64,000 bases of DNA from CALABS01 sp050260775 (GTDB taxonomy: Bacteria > Pseudomonadota > Alphaproteobacteria > Rhodospirillales > Magnetospirillaceae), in assembly GCA_050260775.1 (NCBI GenBank), contig JBLNCP010000014.1:11261-75260 (forward strand), in the 5' to 3' direction. Below the pieces are notes generated by a model. That model saw nothing but the letters and a program-made list of their open reading frames with translations. It was not told the DNA's origin and did no database searches. Made by a program: the position numbers and the translations under genes. Of this stretch, positions 7,870 to 15,506 are shown in pieces (the stretch's first letter is position 1; the number at the start of each line of letters is the position of its first letter).

Positions 7870-8483
7870 CGACCAGCAGCCTCGAAGCCGGCAGCCTCGA
7901 AGCCGGCAGCCTCGAAAATCGCCACCTCGTCGGCCGTCAACGGCGCGGTTGACACAGCCTGGTCACGGAACACCAAGTGGTCGTGATCGCCGTCAGGCTT
8001 GGCGATGTCGACCTCCTCGACGAAGCGCCCGACCTGCGCGGTGATGGCCTTGATCGGCTGGCCGTCTTCCCGGCGCGGCACCAGGGTGACGACGGGATCG
8101 GACTTCGTCACCGCGTACTCACGTTCGAGCGCCCGCCAGTCGCCGGCCATGGCACCGCCCATCATGTCGTAGAGCCTGGCCAGGAACGGGATCTTGGCGG
8201 AGGACAGCCGCATGGTCTCGCGGCCGCCGACACTTTGGACGATGCCGGCGGGGGTGATTGCGGACACTACCGGAAAGGGCGTCTCACCGCGCCAGATCAG
8301 CCCCTTGCCAGGGGCCAGCAGGAACGAGCCTTCCGAGCGGACCGGCTTGTCGAAGCCCTTGAGGAAGCGCTCCTGCACGAAACGGCCGCGCAGCACCTCG
8401 CCCGGCTTCAAGGCCGGCGGGGGCTCGCCGGCCTGAGCGGCGCCCGACAGGATCATCGCGATGGCGAAGACGAGGCGCTTCAC
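7866..8483 (-). CDS. apeL: LolA-like periplasmic lipid carrier (ApeL-like)
   Basis: A 205-residue protein from GTG 8483 (GTGA overlap with the thioesterase). Residues 1-18 are a signal peptide (MKRLVFAIAMILSGAAQA, cut before GEPPP). The mature part has the LolA-type beta features GRFVQERFLKG and SEGSFLLAPGKGLIWRGETP, which match carriers that ferry lipoproteins or lipids across the periplasm. In APE clusters it is the standard partner of ApeM and ApeN. The C-terminus ends in three copies of a five-residue unit, F-E-A-A-G, made by a 15-bp DNA repeat, an expansion beyond the fold. Confidence 0.88.
   Translation of the reverse strand: MKRLVFAIAMILSGAAQAGEPPPALKPGEVLRGRFVQERFLKGFDKPVRSEGSFLLAPGKGLIWRGETPFPVVSAITPAGIVQSVGGRETMRLSSAKIPFLARLYDMMGGAMAGDWRALEREYAVTKSDPVVTLVPRREDGQPIKAITAQVGRFVEEVDIAKPDGDHDHLVFRDQAVSTAPLTADEVAIFEAAGFEAAGFEAAGR
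7877..7915. repeat. 15-bp tandem repeat in the apeL-like gene
   Basis: Two perfect copies of cagcctcgaagccgg (7877-7891, 7892-7906) are followed by a partial third copy (7907-7915). The unit is a multiple of three, so copy-number change would keep the frame and only lengthen the F-E-A-A-G tail of the carrier protein. Confidence 0.85.
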
Positions 8484-8887
8484 AGCTTGGCCCTCACCCG
8501 GTCCTGCAGGGCGGCGGGGCTTTCCAGGCACAGGTCCATGGTCTTGGCATCGACCGCGACCTGGGTGGTCTGCGCCTTGGTCAACACCTCGCCCGACTGG
8601 GCATCGGTGATGCGGTAGTCGATGCGCAGGCGGTTCTCGTATTCCGCCAAAGTCGCCGTCACCCGGATGCGCTGGCCGAAGCGGCAGGGGCGCACGTATT
8701 TGAGGCGCATGTCCACGATCGGCCACATGAAGCCGGAATCCGCCATCTCCGGGTAGTTATAGCCGATCGCATCAAGCAGGGCGCAACGCGCCTCTTCGAG
8801 GTAGCGCGCATAATTGCCGTGCCACACCACCTGCATCGGGTCGAGGTCGAAGAACTGGACCTGGATCGTCACTTCGGCCGAGATCAT
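8480..8887 (-). CDS. apeK: Acyl-CoA/ACP thioesterase, 4HBT family (ApeK-like)
   Basis: A 135-residue hotdog thioesterase of the YbgC/4-hydroxybenzoyl-CoA type. The segment QFFDLDPMQVVWHGNYARYL is the family signature with catalytic Asp and the WHGNY loop, and LKYVRPCRFG is the conserved central strand. It hydrolyses thioesters and may release or proofread the chain. ATG 8887 overlaps the apeJ-like stop (ATGA). The longer upstream extension of this frame lies over the apeJ-like gene and was discarded. In E. coli APE clusters ApeK occupies this exact position. Confidence 0.88.
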   Translation of the reverse strand: MISAEVTIQVQFFDLDPMQVVWHGNYARYLEEARCALLDAIGYNYPEMADSGFMWPIVDMRLKYVRPCRFGQRIRVTATLAEYENRLRIDYRITDAQSGEVLTKAQTTQVAVDAKTMDLCLESPAALQDRVRAKL

Positions 8888-10536
8888 TGTTGCTGCCCCT
8901 GCGCCCAGAAGTCGAAGAAGTTGTACCATTGCAACGGGTGGCGCCGGCAGTGGTCTTCCAGCCGCGCGGCGTAGCCGGCGGCCAATGCCGCTATGGCCTC
9001 GGTGCGGCGGCCCCGCGGCAGTTCCACCCGGTCGGCAAGGGTTTGCAAGGCCATTCGCCAGCGTCCCGGGCTGTCCCGCCAGCAGAACAGGAGGCGCACC
9101 GGACAGCCAAGCACCGATGCCAGGACGTAGGGACCCTGCGAGAACGGCGCGTCCTGGCCCAGGAACGGCGCCATCACCACCCGTCCGGCTGAGAGTACCG
9201 GAACACGGTCGCCGGCGATGGCAACCCACTCGCCCCGTTCGACCCGCTCCTTGAGCTGAATGGAGATCTCCGGGCCGATCTCAGTCACTTGGATCAGCCG
9301 CATGGCCGCCTCGGGCCGGAACTGACGCAGCACGCGGTTGAAGTTCTCGGCATGCCGGGTATGCACCAGCACGGTCAGCCGGTCGCGAAGGCCCGGGGCC
9401 ATCAGTGCCCGGGCGACCTCGGGATTGCCATGGTGCGAGACGATCAGTACGGCACCGCGCGGGTCGGCGGCGGCCGCCGCAAGATCCCCGGGCGCCTCCA
9501 CCACCAGCGAGTCCGAGGGCATCGCCCCGCTCCAAGCGGCGACGGTGTCGAGGCCCTTGCCGGCGAAGTCGATGAAGTGGCGCAGCCCGTCGAGCCGGGT
9601 GGGCTGGCGCCCCAGCGCGCGCCCGAGGACATCGCGTGACGCGCGACGCTGCTCGGTTCCGCTTAGATAGAAGTACAGCACCACCGGGGCCAGCAGCGCC
9701 ATGCAGGCCCGGCGGCCCAGCAGGCGATAGGTCGCGGCGGTCAGCGCCAGCCCCCACCAGGCGCCACGCTCGGCCAGGCCGGCCCAGTGGGAGGGGCCGT
9801 CGGTCGCCGGCGGCCGATGGGCCAGGATACGCGGCAGGCGCAACAGCATGGTGGCGACGAGCCTGGTGTGCATCCAGCTGATGCGCAGATTGTCGCGCAG
9901 AACATCGAAATTCGAGGTGTTTCCCGCCGGATAGGTCACCCGGACCGGCACCATCACCGGCGCCACGCCGCGCCAGAACAGCCGCACCATGATGTCGGTG
10001 TCGAAGTCCATGCGGGCGCCGACCGTCTCTTCCGCCAGCAATGCCGTACAGGCGGCCAGGGGATAGACCCGGAAACCGCACATGCTGTCGGTGATGCGCA
10101 ACGACAGGGTTTCGACGAACACCCACAGATGAGTGATCCAACGGCCGATCTTGCGCGAGGTCGGAATGCTGTCGTCATAGACGGGGGCACCGCTGACGAG
10201 CGCCTCGGGATGACGGCGGGCCGCCTCCAACAGGGTGCGGAGCGCCGCGGCATCGTGCTGGCCATCAGCGTCAACCTGCACCACGTGCGTGAAGCCGGCC
10301 TCGGCCGCCATCCGGAAACCTTCGGTCACCGCGACGCCCTTGCCCTGGTTCACCGCCAGGCGATGGACGGTCACGTCCGCGGCGGCGAGGCCGGCGATGG
10401 CGGACGCGGCGGGCTCGTCGCTGCCGTCATCGATCACAAACACCGACAGGCCGTGCGCGCGGAGACCCTCGATCACCGCTGGCAGCGCCAGATGGTGGTT
10501 GCGGCTGGGGACCACGGCGCAGGCGCGGAAACTCAT
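8884..10536 (-). CDS. apeJ: Glycosyltransferase / acyltransferase fusion (ApeJ-like)
   Basis: A 550-residue two-domain protein. Residues 1 to about 230 form a GT2 glycosyltransferase: VFVIDDGSD (33-40) and the metal-binding VDADGQHD (Asp89, Asp91), like dolichol-phosphate mannose synthases. From about 270 to the end is an LpxL/HtrB-type acyltransferase domain with HHGNPEVA (catalytic His) and the closing HPLQWYNFFDFW typical of this family. Probable role: coupling the polyene acyl chain to a sugar or lipid anchor at the inner face of the membrane. Start ATG 10536 overlaps the dehydratase stop as ATGA; an in-frame extension 11 codons longer exists but overlaps more. Confidence 0.88.
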   Translation of the reverse strand: MSFRACAVVPSRNHHLALPAVIEGLRAHGLSVFVIDDGSDEPAASAIAGLAAADVTVHRLAVNQGKGVAVTEGFRMAAEAGFTHVVQVDADGQHDAAALRTLLEAARRHPEALVSGAPVYDDSIPTSRKIGRWITHLWVFVETLSLRITDSMCGFRVYPLAACTALLAEETVGARMDFDTDIMVRLFWRGVAPVMVPVRVTYPAGNTSNFDVLRDNLRISWMHTRLVATMLLRLPRILAHRPPATDGPSHWAGLAERGAWWGLALTAATYRLLGRRACMALLAPVVLYFYLSGTEQRRASRDVLGRALGRQPTRLDGLRHFIDFAGKGLDTVAAWSGAMPSDSLVVEAPGDLAAAAADPRGAVLIVSHHGNPEVARALMAPGLRDRLTVLVHTRHAENFNRVLRQFRPEAAMRLIQVTEIGPEISIQLKERVERGEWVAIAGDRVPVLSAGRVVMAPFLGQDAPFSQGPYVLASVLGCPVRLLFCWRDSPGRWRMALQTLADRVELPRGRRTEAIAALAAGYAARLEDHCRRHPLQWYNFFDFWAQGQQQ

Positions 10537-10889
10537 GACACGTCCAGGGTGATCTGGCCCGACGAGCACGGCTGGCCGCCGCGGCGGTATTCAAAGGTCA
10601 GACGGTGCTTGGCGGGAACGTGGGACAGCGCCAACGTCAGTCGATCGCCCGGCCCCACCGTCGCCTTGTACTTGACCTGGAACTGCCGCACCGCCACCCG
10701 GTCGAGACCGAGATGGGCCGTGGCCAGATCGATCGCCCAATCCAGCTGCACCACCCCGGGCAGGATGGGATGGCCGGGAAAGTGGCCCTGAAACCACCAA
10801 AGGTCCGGAGGGATCACCAGGTCGAGTTCGACGCCCGCCTCGGTCGGGCGGACGGCCTCGATGGCGGGCAGGCGCGGCGGCGCGGTCAT
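10533..10889 (-). CDS. apeI: 3-hydroxyacyl-ACP dehydratase (ApeI-like)
   Basis: A 118-residue FabZ-like hotdog protein. GHFPGHPILPGVVQLDW contains the FabZ motif with the active-site His; where FabZ has Glu there is Asp in VQLDWA, as in the ApeI/XanB2-neighbour type. It supplies the second half of the dehydratase activity with the ApeP-like protein. ATG 10889 overlaps the acyl-activating enzyme stop (ATGA). The small size is normal for ApeI. Confidence 0.88.
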   Translation of the reverse strand: MTAPPRLPAIEAVRPTEAGVELDLVIPPDLWWFQGHFPGHPILPGVVQLDWAIDLATAHLGLDRVAVRQFQVKYKATVGPGDRLTLALSHVPAKHRLTFEYRRGGQPCSSGQITLDVS

Positions 10890-12226
10890 TGCGGGACCTC
10901 ATCGAACAGGGCGGCGACCAGCGCCTGGCTGCGCTTGCCCATGGCCGTCTCGGGAATCGCGTCGACGAAGCGCCAGCGGCGCGGCCTGGTCAGCGGCTCC
11001 AGGCGGTCGGCGAGAGCGGCACGCAGCAGACGACCGAAACGGAACGAGCCCAGGCGATCGAGTTCGGCGCGTCCCGCCGGCGATGGCACTACCACCGCGG
11101 CCACTTCGTCGCGCGTCCCCGACAAGGCGATTGCGGCAACGTCGGCGACCTGGGGCAGCGCCATCAGCGCGGCCTCGACCTGGGGCAGACTGACGCGCTT
11201 GCCCTCGATCTTCACCACCCGGTCGGCCCGGCCGAGCAGGGAAAATCCGCCGTCGAGAGAAAGATCGATCCGGTCTTCGGTCGCGACCCAGTCCTCGGCA
11301 CCAATCCAGGGCAAGCGTACCGACAGGCGGCCGTCGTCCTCACGCCGGATCCCGGCCCCGGGCAGGGCCCGCCAAGGGGCATCGGGTGTCTCTTGCCTGC
11401 GAGTGGCGATGGCGCCGCTTTCGGTGCTGCCATAGATCTCGGTCGGCAGCACGCCGAAAACCCGCAGGCACTCGCGTGCAGCGGCCGGGGGCAGCGGTGC
11501 CCCCGCCGACAGGACCAAGCGGGGCCGGCTCTCGACCGGGTCGAAACCGCCCAGGCGGGAGAGATGGGCCGGGCTGGAAACCACCGTGGCATCGGGGGAG
11601 AGTTCAGCCAGCAGGCTTTCCCACACCTCATGCAGGGTTGCCGAAAACGGCCGCCCCGCGGCCATGGGCCACAGCACCCGGAAGGTCAGCCCGTAGACGT
11701 GCTGATGCGGCACCGTCGCCAGTGCCGGCCCCAGGGCGCCGCCCCAGACTCCGTCCAGCATCGCCGCTTCGGCCTCGAACTGCGCCAGGGTCCGAGCGAC
11801 CCGCTTGGGCTGGCTGGTCGTGCCTGAGGTGAAGAAGTCCAGATGCACCTCGTCCGCGGCCAGCCGCGTCAACGGAACCCCATCCCCTCCCCGCCCCGGC
11901 ACCACGGCCCTCGGCAGGGTCGGATCGTCGGTCACCAAGGTGTCCCAGGCCCCGGACAAATCGGCCAGGATTGCGTGCTGGCCCGAGGGCGGCACCACGA
12001 TCGCGGCCCCGGCATGGGCGAGGGCCAGCAGGCCGACGGCAAACAGATAGGCGTCGGCACACACGAGGCCGCCACGGCGGCAGCCGGCGGCCCGCAGCGC
12101 GCCGACGGTGGCGGCGACATCGGCGCGCAGGCGGGCAAAGGAGATGACCTCCCCGCCCCTCCGGGCCACAGGATGGTCGTCGGCGCGGCCCGCGGCCAAC
12201 AGGATGGACGGCGGCAGCCAGATCAT
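10886..12226 (-). CDS. apeH: Aryl/acyl-activating AMP ligase (ApeH-like)
   Basis: A 446-residue member of the adenylate-forming family, shorter than fatty acyl-CoA ligases. Visible motifs: phosphate loop FFTSGTTSQPK (131-141), YGSTESG, the hinge GRADRVVKIEGKRVSLP and the C-terminal catalytic Lys in MGKRSQ. In E. coli APE synthesis ApeH activates 4-hydroxybenzoate and loads it on the carrier ApeE, so this is the likely starter-loading enzyme. ATG 12226 overlaps the ApeG-like stop. No chorismate lyase, aromatic ammonia-lyase or methyltransferase gene is visible nearby, so the aromatic starter probably comes from elsewhere in the genome. Confidence 0.88.
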   Translation of the reverse strand: MIWLPPSILLAAGRADDHPVARRGGEVISFARLRADVAATVGALRAAGCRRGGLVCADAYLFAVGLLALAHAGAAIVVPPSGQHAILADLSGAWDTLVTDDPTLPRAVVPGRGGDGVPLTRLAADEVHLDFFTSGTTSQPKRVARTLAQFEAEAAMLDGVWGGALGPALATVPHQHVYGLTFRVLWPMAAGRPFSATLHEVWESLLAELSPDATVVSSPAHLSRLGGFDPVESRPRLVLSAGAPLPPAAARECLRVFGVLPTEIYGSTESGAIATRRQETPDAPWRALPGAGIRREDDGRLSVRLPWIGAEDWVATEDRIDLSLDGGFSLLGRADRVVKIEGKRVSLPQVEAALMALPQVADVAAIALSGTRDEVAAVVVPSPAGRAELDRLGSFRFGRLLRAALADRLEPLTRPRRWRFVDAIPETAMGKRSQALVAALFDEVPQ

Positions 12227-12789
12227 CGGCGCACCCGGCGGCGCACCAGCCACTCGGCCAGGAACAGCGCCCCCATCAGGAGATAAGACAGCAGCCCGTT
12301 ATAGAGGGCCCACATCCACGTATCCGCCCACAGGGCGGTAGCGGCAGAGATGGCGGCGTTGGCGACCAGGAACAGGCACCACACCAGCGATACCCGGCGC
12401 ATGTAGGTGCGGGCGCCGGGCGACGGCGCCGGCTCCGCAAGGCTGGCGAAGAGTTCGACCAGGCTGGGCGGGCGGACCAGCGACAGGGCGAAGGCGGCGG
12501 CAAAGGCGAGGCTCATGGCCACCGGATAGGCCTTGGCGGCCACACCGGCATCGACCACCGCCAGCCCTGCGGTGGCGATGGCTGCCGTGACCAGCGGCGG
12601 CAACAGGGGGCGGGCGGTCGCGGCGCCGCGCACCAGCGCGATGCGGGCACCCACCAAAGCCAACGCCATCAACACCAGCGCGGCCGACGGGACCCGCCCC
12701 AACGCAAAGTAGACCACGAACGGGTAGGCGACCCCGAGGGTACCCAGGGTTAGAGTGGCGGCAGTAGCCTTATTCGACGAAGAGGTCAT
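12223..12789 (-). CDS. apeG: COG4648-type membrane protein (ApeG-like)
   Basis: A 188-residue protein with about five membrane helices (roughly residues 10-30, 37-55, 65-85, 88-105 and, after a cytoplasmic loop, 130-180), ending in an Arg-rich tail. It matches the small COG4648 membrane protein that stands between the acyl carrier genes and the AMP ligase in APE clusters; its function is not established. I chose ATG 12789, a 20-nt overlap with the carrier gene; ATG 12807 is equally in frame and would add six residues. No clear ribosome-binding site decides between them. Confidence 0.8.
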   Translation of the reverse strand: MTSSSNKATAATLTLGTLGVAYPFVVYFALGRVPSAALVLMALALVGARIALVRGAATARPLLPPLVTAAIATAGLAVVDAGVAAKAYPVAMSLAFAAAFALSLVRPPSLVELFASLAEPAPSPGARTYMRRVSLVWCLFLVANAAISAATALWADTWMWALYNGLLSYLLMGALFLAEWLVRRRVRR

Positions 12790-13015
12790 GGACGCGGTCG
12801 ACGACATCACCGACGGTCCGCACGGTCTTGAACTGGTCGGGTTTGATCTTCTTGCCGGTCAGCTCCTGCAGTTTCACCACCAGGTCGACGGCATCGATGC
12901 TGTCGAGGTCGAGATCCTCGAACAACTTGGCCTCAAGCGTGATCGCCTCCGCCGGCACTTCGAACAGTTCCTGCAAGTACCCCGACAAGGTCGTGAATAT
13001 TTCGTCGCGGGTCAT
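12770..13015 (-). CDS. apeF: Acyl carrier protein (ApeF-like)
   Basis: An 81-residue ACP. Ser39 in EDLDLDSIDAVDLV is the 4'-phosphopantetheine site, and the protein is acidic before it and basic after (LTGKKIKPDQFK). It carries the growing chain in the cytoplasm. Start ATG 13015 is 1 nt after the preceding ACP stop. Two adjacent ACPs are typical of APE clusters, where one takes the aromatic starter and the other the extender and intermediates. Confidence 0.9.
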   Translation of the reverse strand: MTRDEIFTTLSGYLQELFEVPAEAITLEAKLFEDLDLDSIDAVDLVVKLQELTGKKIKPDQFKTVRTVGDVVDRVHDLFVE

Positions 13016-13016
13016 C

Positions 13017-13283
13017 TCAGGTAATCCCCTTCTGGGCACTGATGAAGGCGGCAAGCGCACGGACGCTGGCGAAATGAGCCCTCACCTCTTCGGTAACGGT
13101 CTCGATCTTGATCCCCCACGCCTTACGGATGGCAACGCCCAATTCGAGGGCGTCGATCGAATCCAAGGCCAGACCGGCGTCGCCGAACAAAGGTTCCTCC
13201 GACCCGATATCCTCAGGCGACAAGTCCTCTAGTTTCAATGCGCTCACGATCAGTTGCTTGATTTCCAATTCCAGTTCGTCCAT
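13017..13283 (-). CDS. apeE: Acyl carrier protein (ApeE-like)
   Basis: An 88-residue ACP with the attachment Ser42 in GLALDSIDALEL. ATG 13283 gives the normal ACP length; longer frames run into the acyltransferase gene. In the E. coli system ApeE is the carrier loaded with the aryl starter by ApeH. The acyltransferase gene upstream does not stop until 13213, so the first 71 nt of this gene overlap it in another frame, much more than elsewhere in the operon. Confidence 0.9.
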   Translation of the reverse strand: MDELELEIKQLIVSALKLEDLSPEDIGSEEPLFGDAGLALDSIDALELGVAIRKAWGIKIETVTEEVRAHFASVRALAAFISAQKGIT

Positions 13284-14049
13284 GGGCCGATCGATCCGCG
13301 TAATATTGTTCGACAGTCGCAACAAGTTTTCGAGCTGCAAGTGGCCGAAAGCCATAGCTCAGGAAACCCTTGATGTCCAGATTGTCCCCTACCGCAAGCC
13401 GGAAGGACGAGCGCCGTCTGGGGACCCGCCACCATGGGTTGCCCTTGTGCAGAACAGGCGGCTCACAGGTGATGCTGACGAGCTGGACGTTCGCCTCCGC
13501 CACGGTCGCCACATTGGCGAAGCCCCGGCGCGCCTTCATGGGTTCGCCGGGAATGGTACGGGTGCCTTCGGGGAAGATGATCAGGTTGTTGCCTTGCCGC
13601 AGCGTCGCCACGCAGGCAGCCATCAGATCCTCGGGCGCCAGGTCGTTGCGGATATAGCCGGCACCCTCGACGGTCAGGCGGAAGAACGGGTTCTTCCACA
13701 GGCCCCCCTTCACCACGCACTGGACGCTCGGGACCGCCGCCATGATCATCACCACATCCAGTAACGACGGATGATTGGCGACGATCAGCGTGCCTCGGAG
13801 GGCCTTCAGCCGCTCGGCGCCGCAGATTTCGATGTCGGCGATCCTGAGGGCATGGATGGCGCCGCAATAAAGCCGAAAGCTGTGATGCAGGACCCATTGG
13901 ATACGACGGCGGCGGCGTTCGGGATCCCTCGCCAGCAGTGCGATCAGCGGAAAGACGGTCAGCGCCATGGCCGACCCGCCCAGCCCGATCAACGCCAGGA
14001 AAAACCCGGTGCCCAGGCCCCGCCAGACGCGCTCGATGCGGTCAAACAC
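13213..14049 (-). CDS. apeD: 1-acyl-glycerophosphate-type acyltransferase (ApeD-like)
   Basis: A 278-residue PlsC-like protein with one N-terminal membrane helix (about 15-38). NHPSLLDVVMI holds the catalytic His-x4-Asp and FPEGTRT the second substrate motif. It probably transfers an acyl chain to the lipid anchor of the polyene. GTG 14049 gives an 8-nt overlap with the preceding gene; GTG 14076 is an in-frame alternative. The stop at 13213 makes a 71-nt overlap with the apeE-like ACP, and the last 25 residues go beyond the usual end of the family, so a recent loss of an earlier stop is possible. Confidence 0.85.
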   Translation of the reverse strand: MFDRIERVWRGLGTGFFLALIGLGGSAMALTVFPLIALLARDPERRRRRIQWVLHHSFRLYCGAIHALRIADIEICGAERLKALRGTLIVANHPSLLDVVMIMAAVPSVQCVVKGGLWKNPFFRLTVEGAGYIRNDLAPEDLMAACVATLRQGNNLIIFPEGTRTIPGEPMKARRGFANVATVAEANVQLVSITCEPPVLHKGNPWWRVPRRRSSFRLAVGDNLDIKGFLSYGFRPLAARKLVATVEQYYADRSAHGRTGIGNQATDRERIETRGLVA

Positions 14050-14770
14050 GGCGCCAAAGCCAGTTCGAGCGCTCACCGGCGCATTCGGCCGAAGACTGGC
14101 TCGAATGAAGGAACTCGAGGAAGGACGCCGCGAGACCCTGGCCACCGGCGGCAGCGCCAGGCGCCAGCGACATCGCGACCGCCACTCCCCCGTCATGCTT
14201 GATTGGCGCCACGACCAGCGCCACTGCCACGGCCGCCTCGCCGGCTGGTTCGATCGTGGCGTACTCTGCCGGAAGATCCTCATCGAAATGCATCAGCACC
14301 ACCGGTCGGCCATCGGCGGCGGCGCAGACGGCGGCCTCCAGCAGACCATAGCCGAACGACTCGCTGCCCGCCGCGATGGCGGTGTGGCCGGCGTGGTTGC
14401 CCGACGCGATGGACAACAAGCCGACCAGGGCATGATGCACCGCCAGGCTGAACTCCGCGGGAGACACCTGCCCCTCGTCGACCAGCGAATTCAGTAGTCC
14501 CATGGTGCGCGCGTACTCACCGTGGCGCGACGACAGCACAAGACGCGGGGCTTCGCCGGCCTGGGGCAGAACCGACCAGGCGGCCTCGAGCACCTTGCGG
14601 CCGATGGGAGTAACGCGGCGGCGCAGTGACGACGGCACGCCTGCCGGCGCGCTCACCGGCTCAGTATCCGGCGTCCACCCGGCCAGGGCGGCGATACGGA
14701 AGGTCACCTCGGCGCGCGGCGGGGAAGAGGATTGCGCGGCACTGCCGACGGCCCTTACCATTGATTTCAT
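14042..14770 (-). CDS. apeC: Chain-length-factor-like ketosynthase (ApeC-like)
   Basis: A 242-residue short ketosynthase-like protein and the first gene of the operon. ATG 14770 follows AGGGAGAGGG. Regions such as LSSRHGEYARTMGLL, SLAVHHALVGLLSIASG and GSESFGYGLLEAA match the ApeC-type half ketosynthase. Where an active KS has Cys there is no Cys (the equivalent stretch reads SLAVHHALVG), so it should be catalytically silent and act as partner of the ApeO-like KS, setting chain length. It faces a phosphopantetheinyl transferase gene across a 40-bp divergent gap. Confidence 0.85.
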   Translation of the reverse strand: MKSMVRAVGSAAQSSSPPRAEVTFRIAALAGWTPDTEPVSAPAGVPSSLRRRVTPIGRKVLEAAWSVLPQAGEAPRLVLSSRHGEYARTMGLLNSLVDEGQVSPAEFSLAVHHALVGLLSIASGNHAGHTAIAAGSESFGYGLLEAAVCAAADGRPVVLMHFDEDLPAEYATIEPAGEAAVAVALVVAPIKHDGGVAVAMSLAPGAAAGGQGLAASFLEFLHSSQSSAECAGERSNWLWRRV

Positions 14771-14788
14771 CCCTCTCCCTCTAATCAC

Positions 14789-14804
14789 CGAAAAGCGCTT
14801 CTCG
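14789..14804. promoter_or_regulatory. Palindrome in the ape/PPTase divergent gap
   Basis: CGAAAAGC followed directly by GCTTCTCG forms a 16-bp palindrome with one mismatched pair, in the middle of the only 40 bp separating the 18-gene operon from the divergent phosphopantetheinyl transferase. It is a candidate operator that could control both directions; no regulator gene is adjacent. Confidence 0.4.
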
Positions 14805-14810
14805 TTTATC

Positions 14811-15506
14811 ATGGCTGGCACGCCGAACCAAATAGCCATCCGCGCGGGCCTGCGTGAAGCCCGCCAATACCCGGCAGACGTGACTCCGGCCGATTTTGAG
14901 GCGGTTGCCCGAGTGGGCCGCGCGGCGCGCGGCGATCAGAGGCTGCTGGCACGGGCACTGTTGCGCCAGGCGCTGTTCGATGCGACCGGGATGGCCGGCG
15001 ATCTTTGGCGGATCGAGCGGGCGCCCGACGGCCGGCCGCTTGCGGTCACGCCGGACGGAAAGCCGGGCCCTGATGTGTCTGTGGCCCATTCCGGCCTCTA
15101 CGCCATTGCCGGGGTGGCAATGGCGATGCGGATCGGCGTCGACATCGAGACGCTTCGCCCCGGCCGCGACTGGCGTGCCATCGCCGAGGCCTATTTCAGT
15201 GATGACGAACGGGCGTTGGCGGAGGCCCGCGGCGAGGGCGGCTTCCTGGCATTGTGGACTTTGCGCGAAGCCATCGGCAAGGCGGCGGGCGGGGGCGTGG
15301 CGCGGGCGCTATTGCTCGACGGCGCCCCCCTGCCCGCGGCGGTCGGCGACGCGGCGAGGCTGTCCGTCGACGGCACGCCGTGCGTCGTGGCCCAGCGCGG
15401 AATCGGGCCGGTTCAATTGGCCGTGGCCTGCCTTGGTGCCGCCACCGAGGCAGTGGTGGCCGCCGCGCTTGACGCCGCCTGTGCCAGCATCCAGTCGGCA
15501 ACCTGA
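14811..15506 (+). CDS. 4'-phosphopantetheinyl transferase (Sfp type)
   Basis: A 231-residue protein. GVDIE (109-113; Mg-binding Asp111 and Glu113) and WTLREAIGK (149-157; catalytic Glu and Lys) are the Sfp-superfamily signatures, and VSVAHSGLYAIAG (89-101) is the substrate loop. It converts apo-ACP to holo-ACP by transferring phosphopantetheine from CoA. Divergent from the operon, it is the probable activator of the two ACPs; APE clusters often carry their own enzyme (ApeB). Start ATG 14811; the long upstream in-frame extension crosses the apeC-like gene and is not real. Its last 94 bp overlap, tail to tail, the hydrolase gene on the other strand. Confidence 0.88.
   Translation: MAGTPNQIAIRAGLREARQYPADVTPADFEAVARVGRAARGDQRLLARALLRQALFDATGMAGDLWRIERAPDGRPLAVTPDGKPGPDVSVAHSGLYAIAGVAMAMRIGVDIETLRPGRDWRAIAEAYFSDDERALAEARGEGGFLALWTLREAIGKAAGGGVARALLLDGAPLPAAVGDAARLSVDGTPCVVAQRGIGPVQLAVACLGAATEAVVAAALDAACASIQSAT

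Noticed and set aside
7877..7915. Tandem repeat considered as a CRISPR or mobile-element end
   Set aside because: The unit is 15 bp, contiguous without spacers and in frame within a carrier gene.
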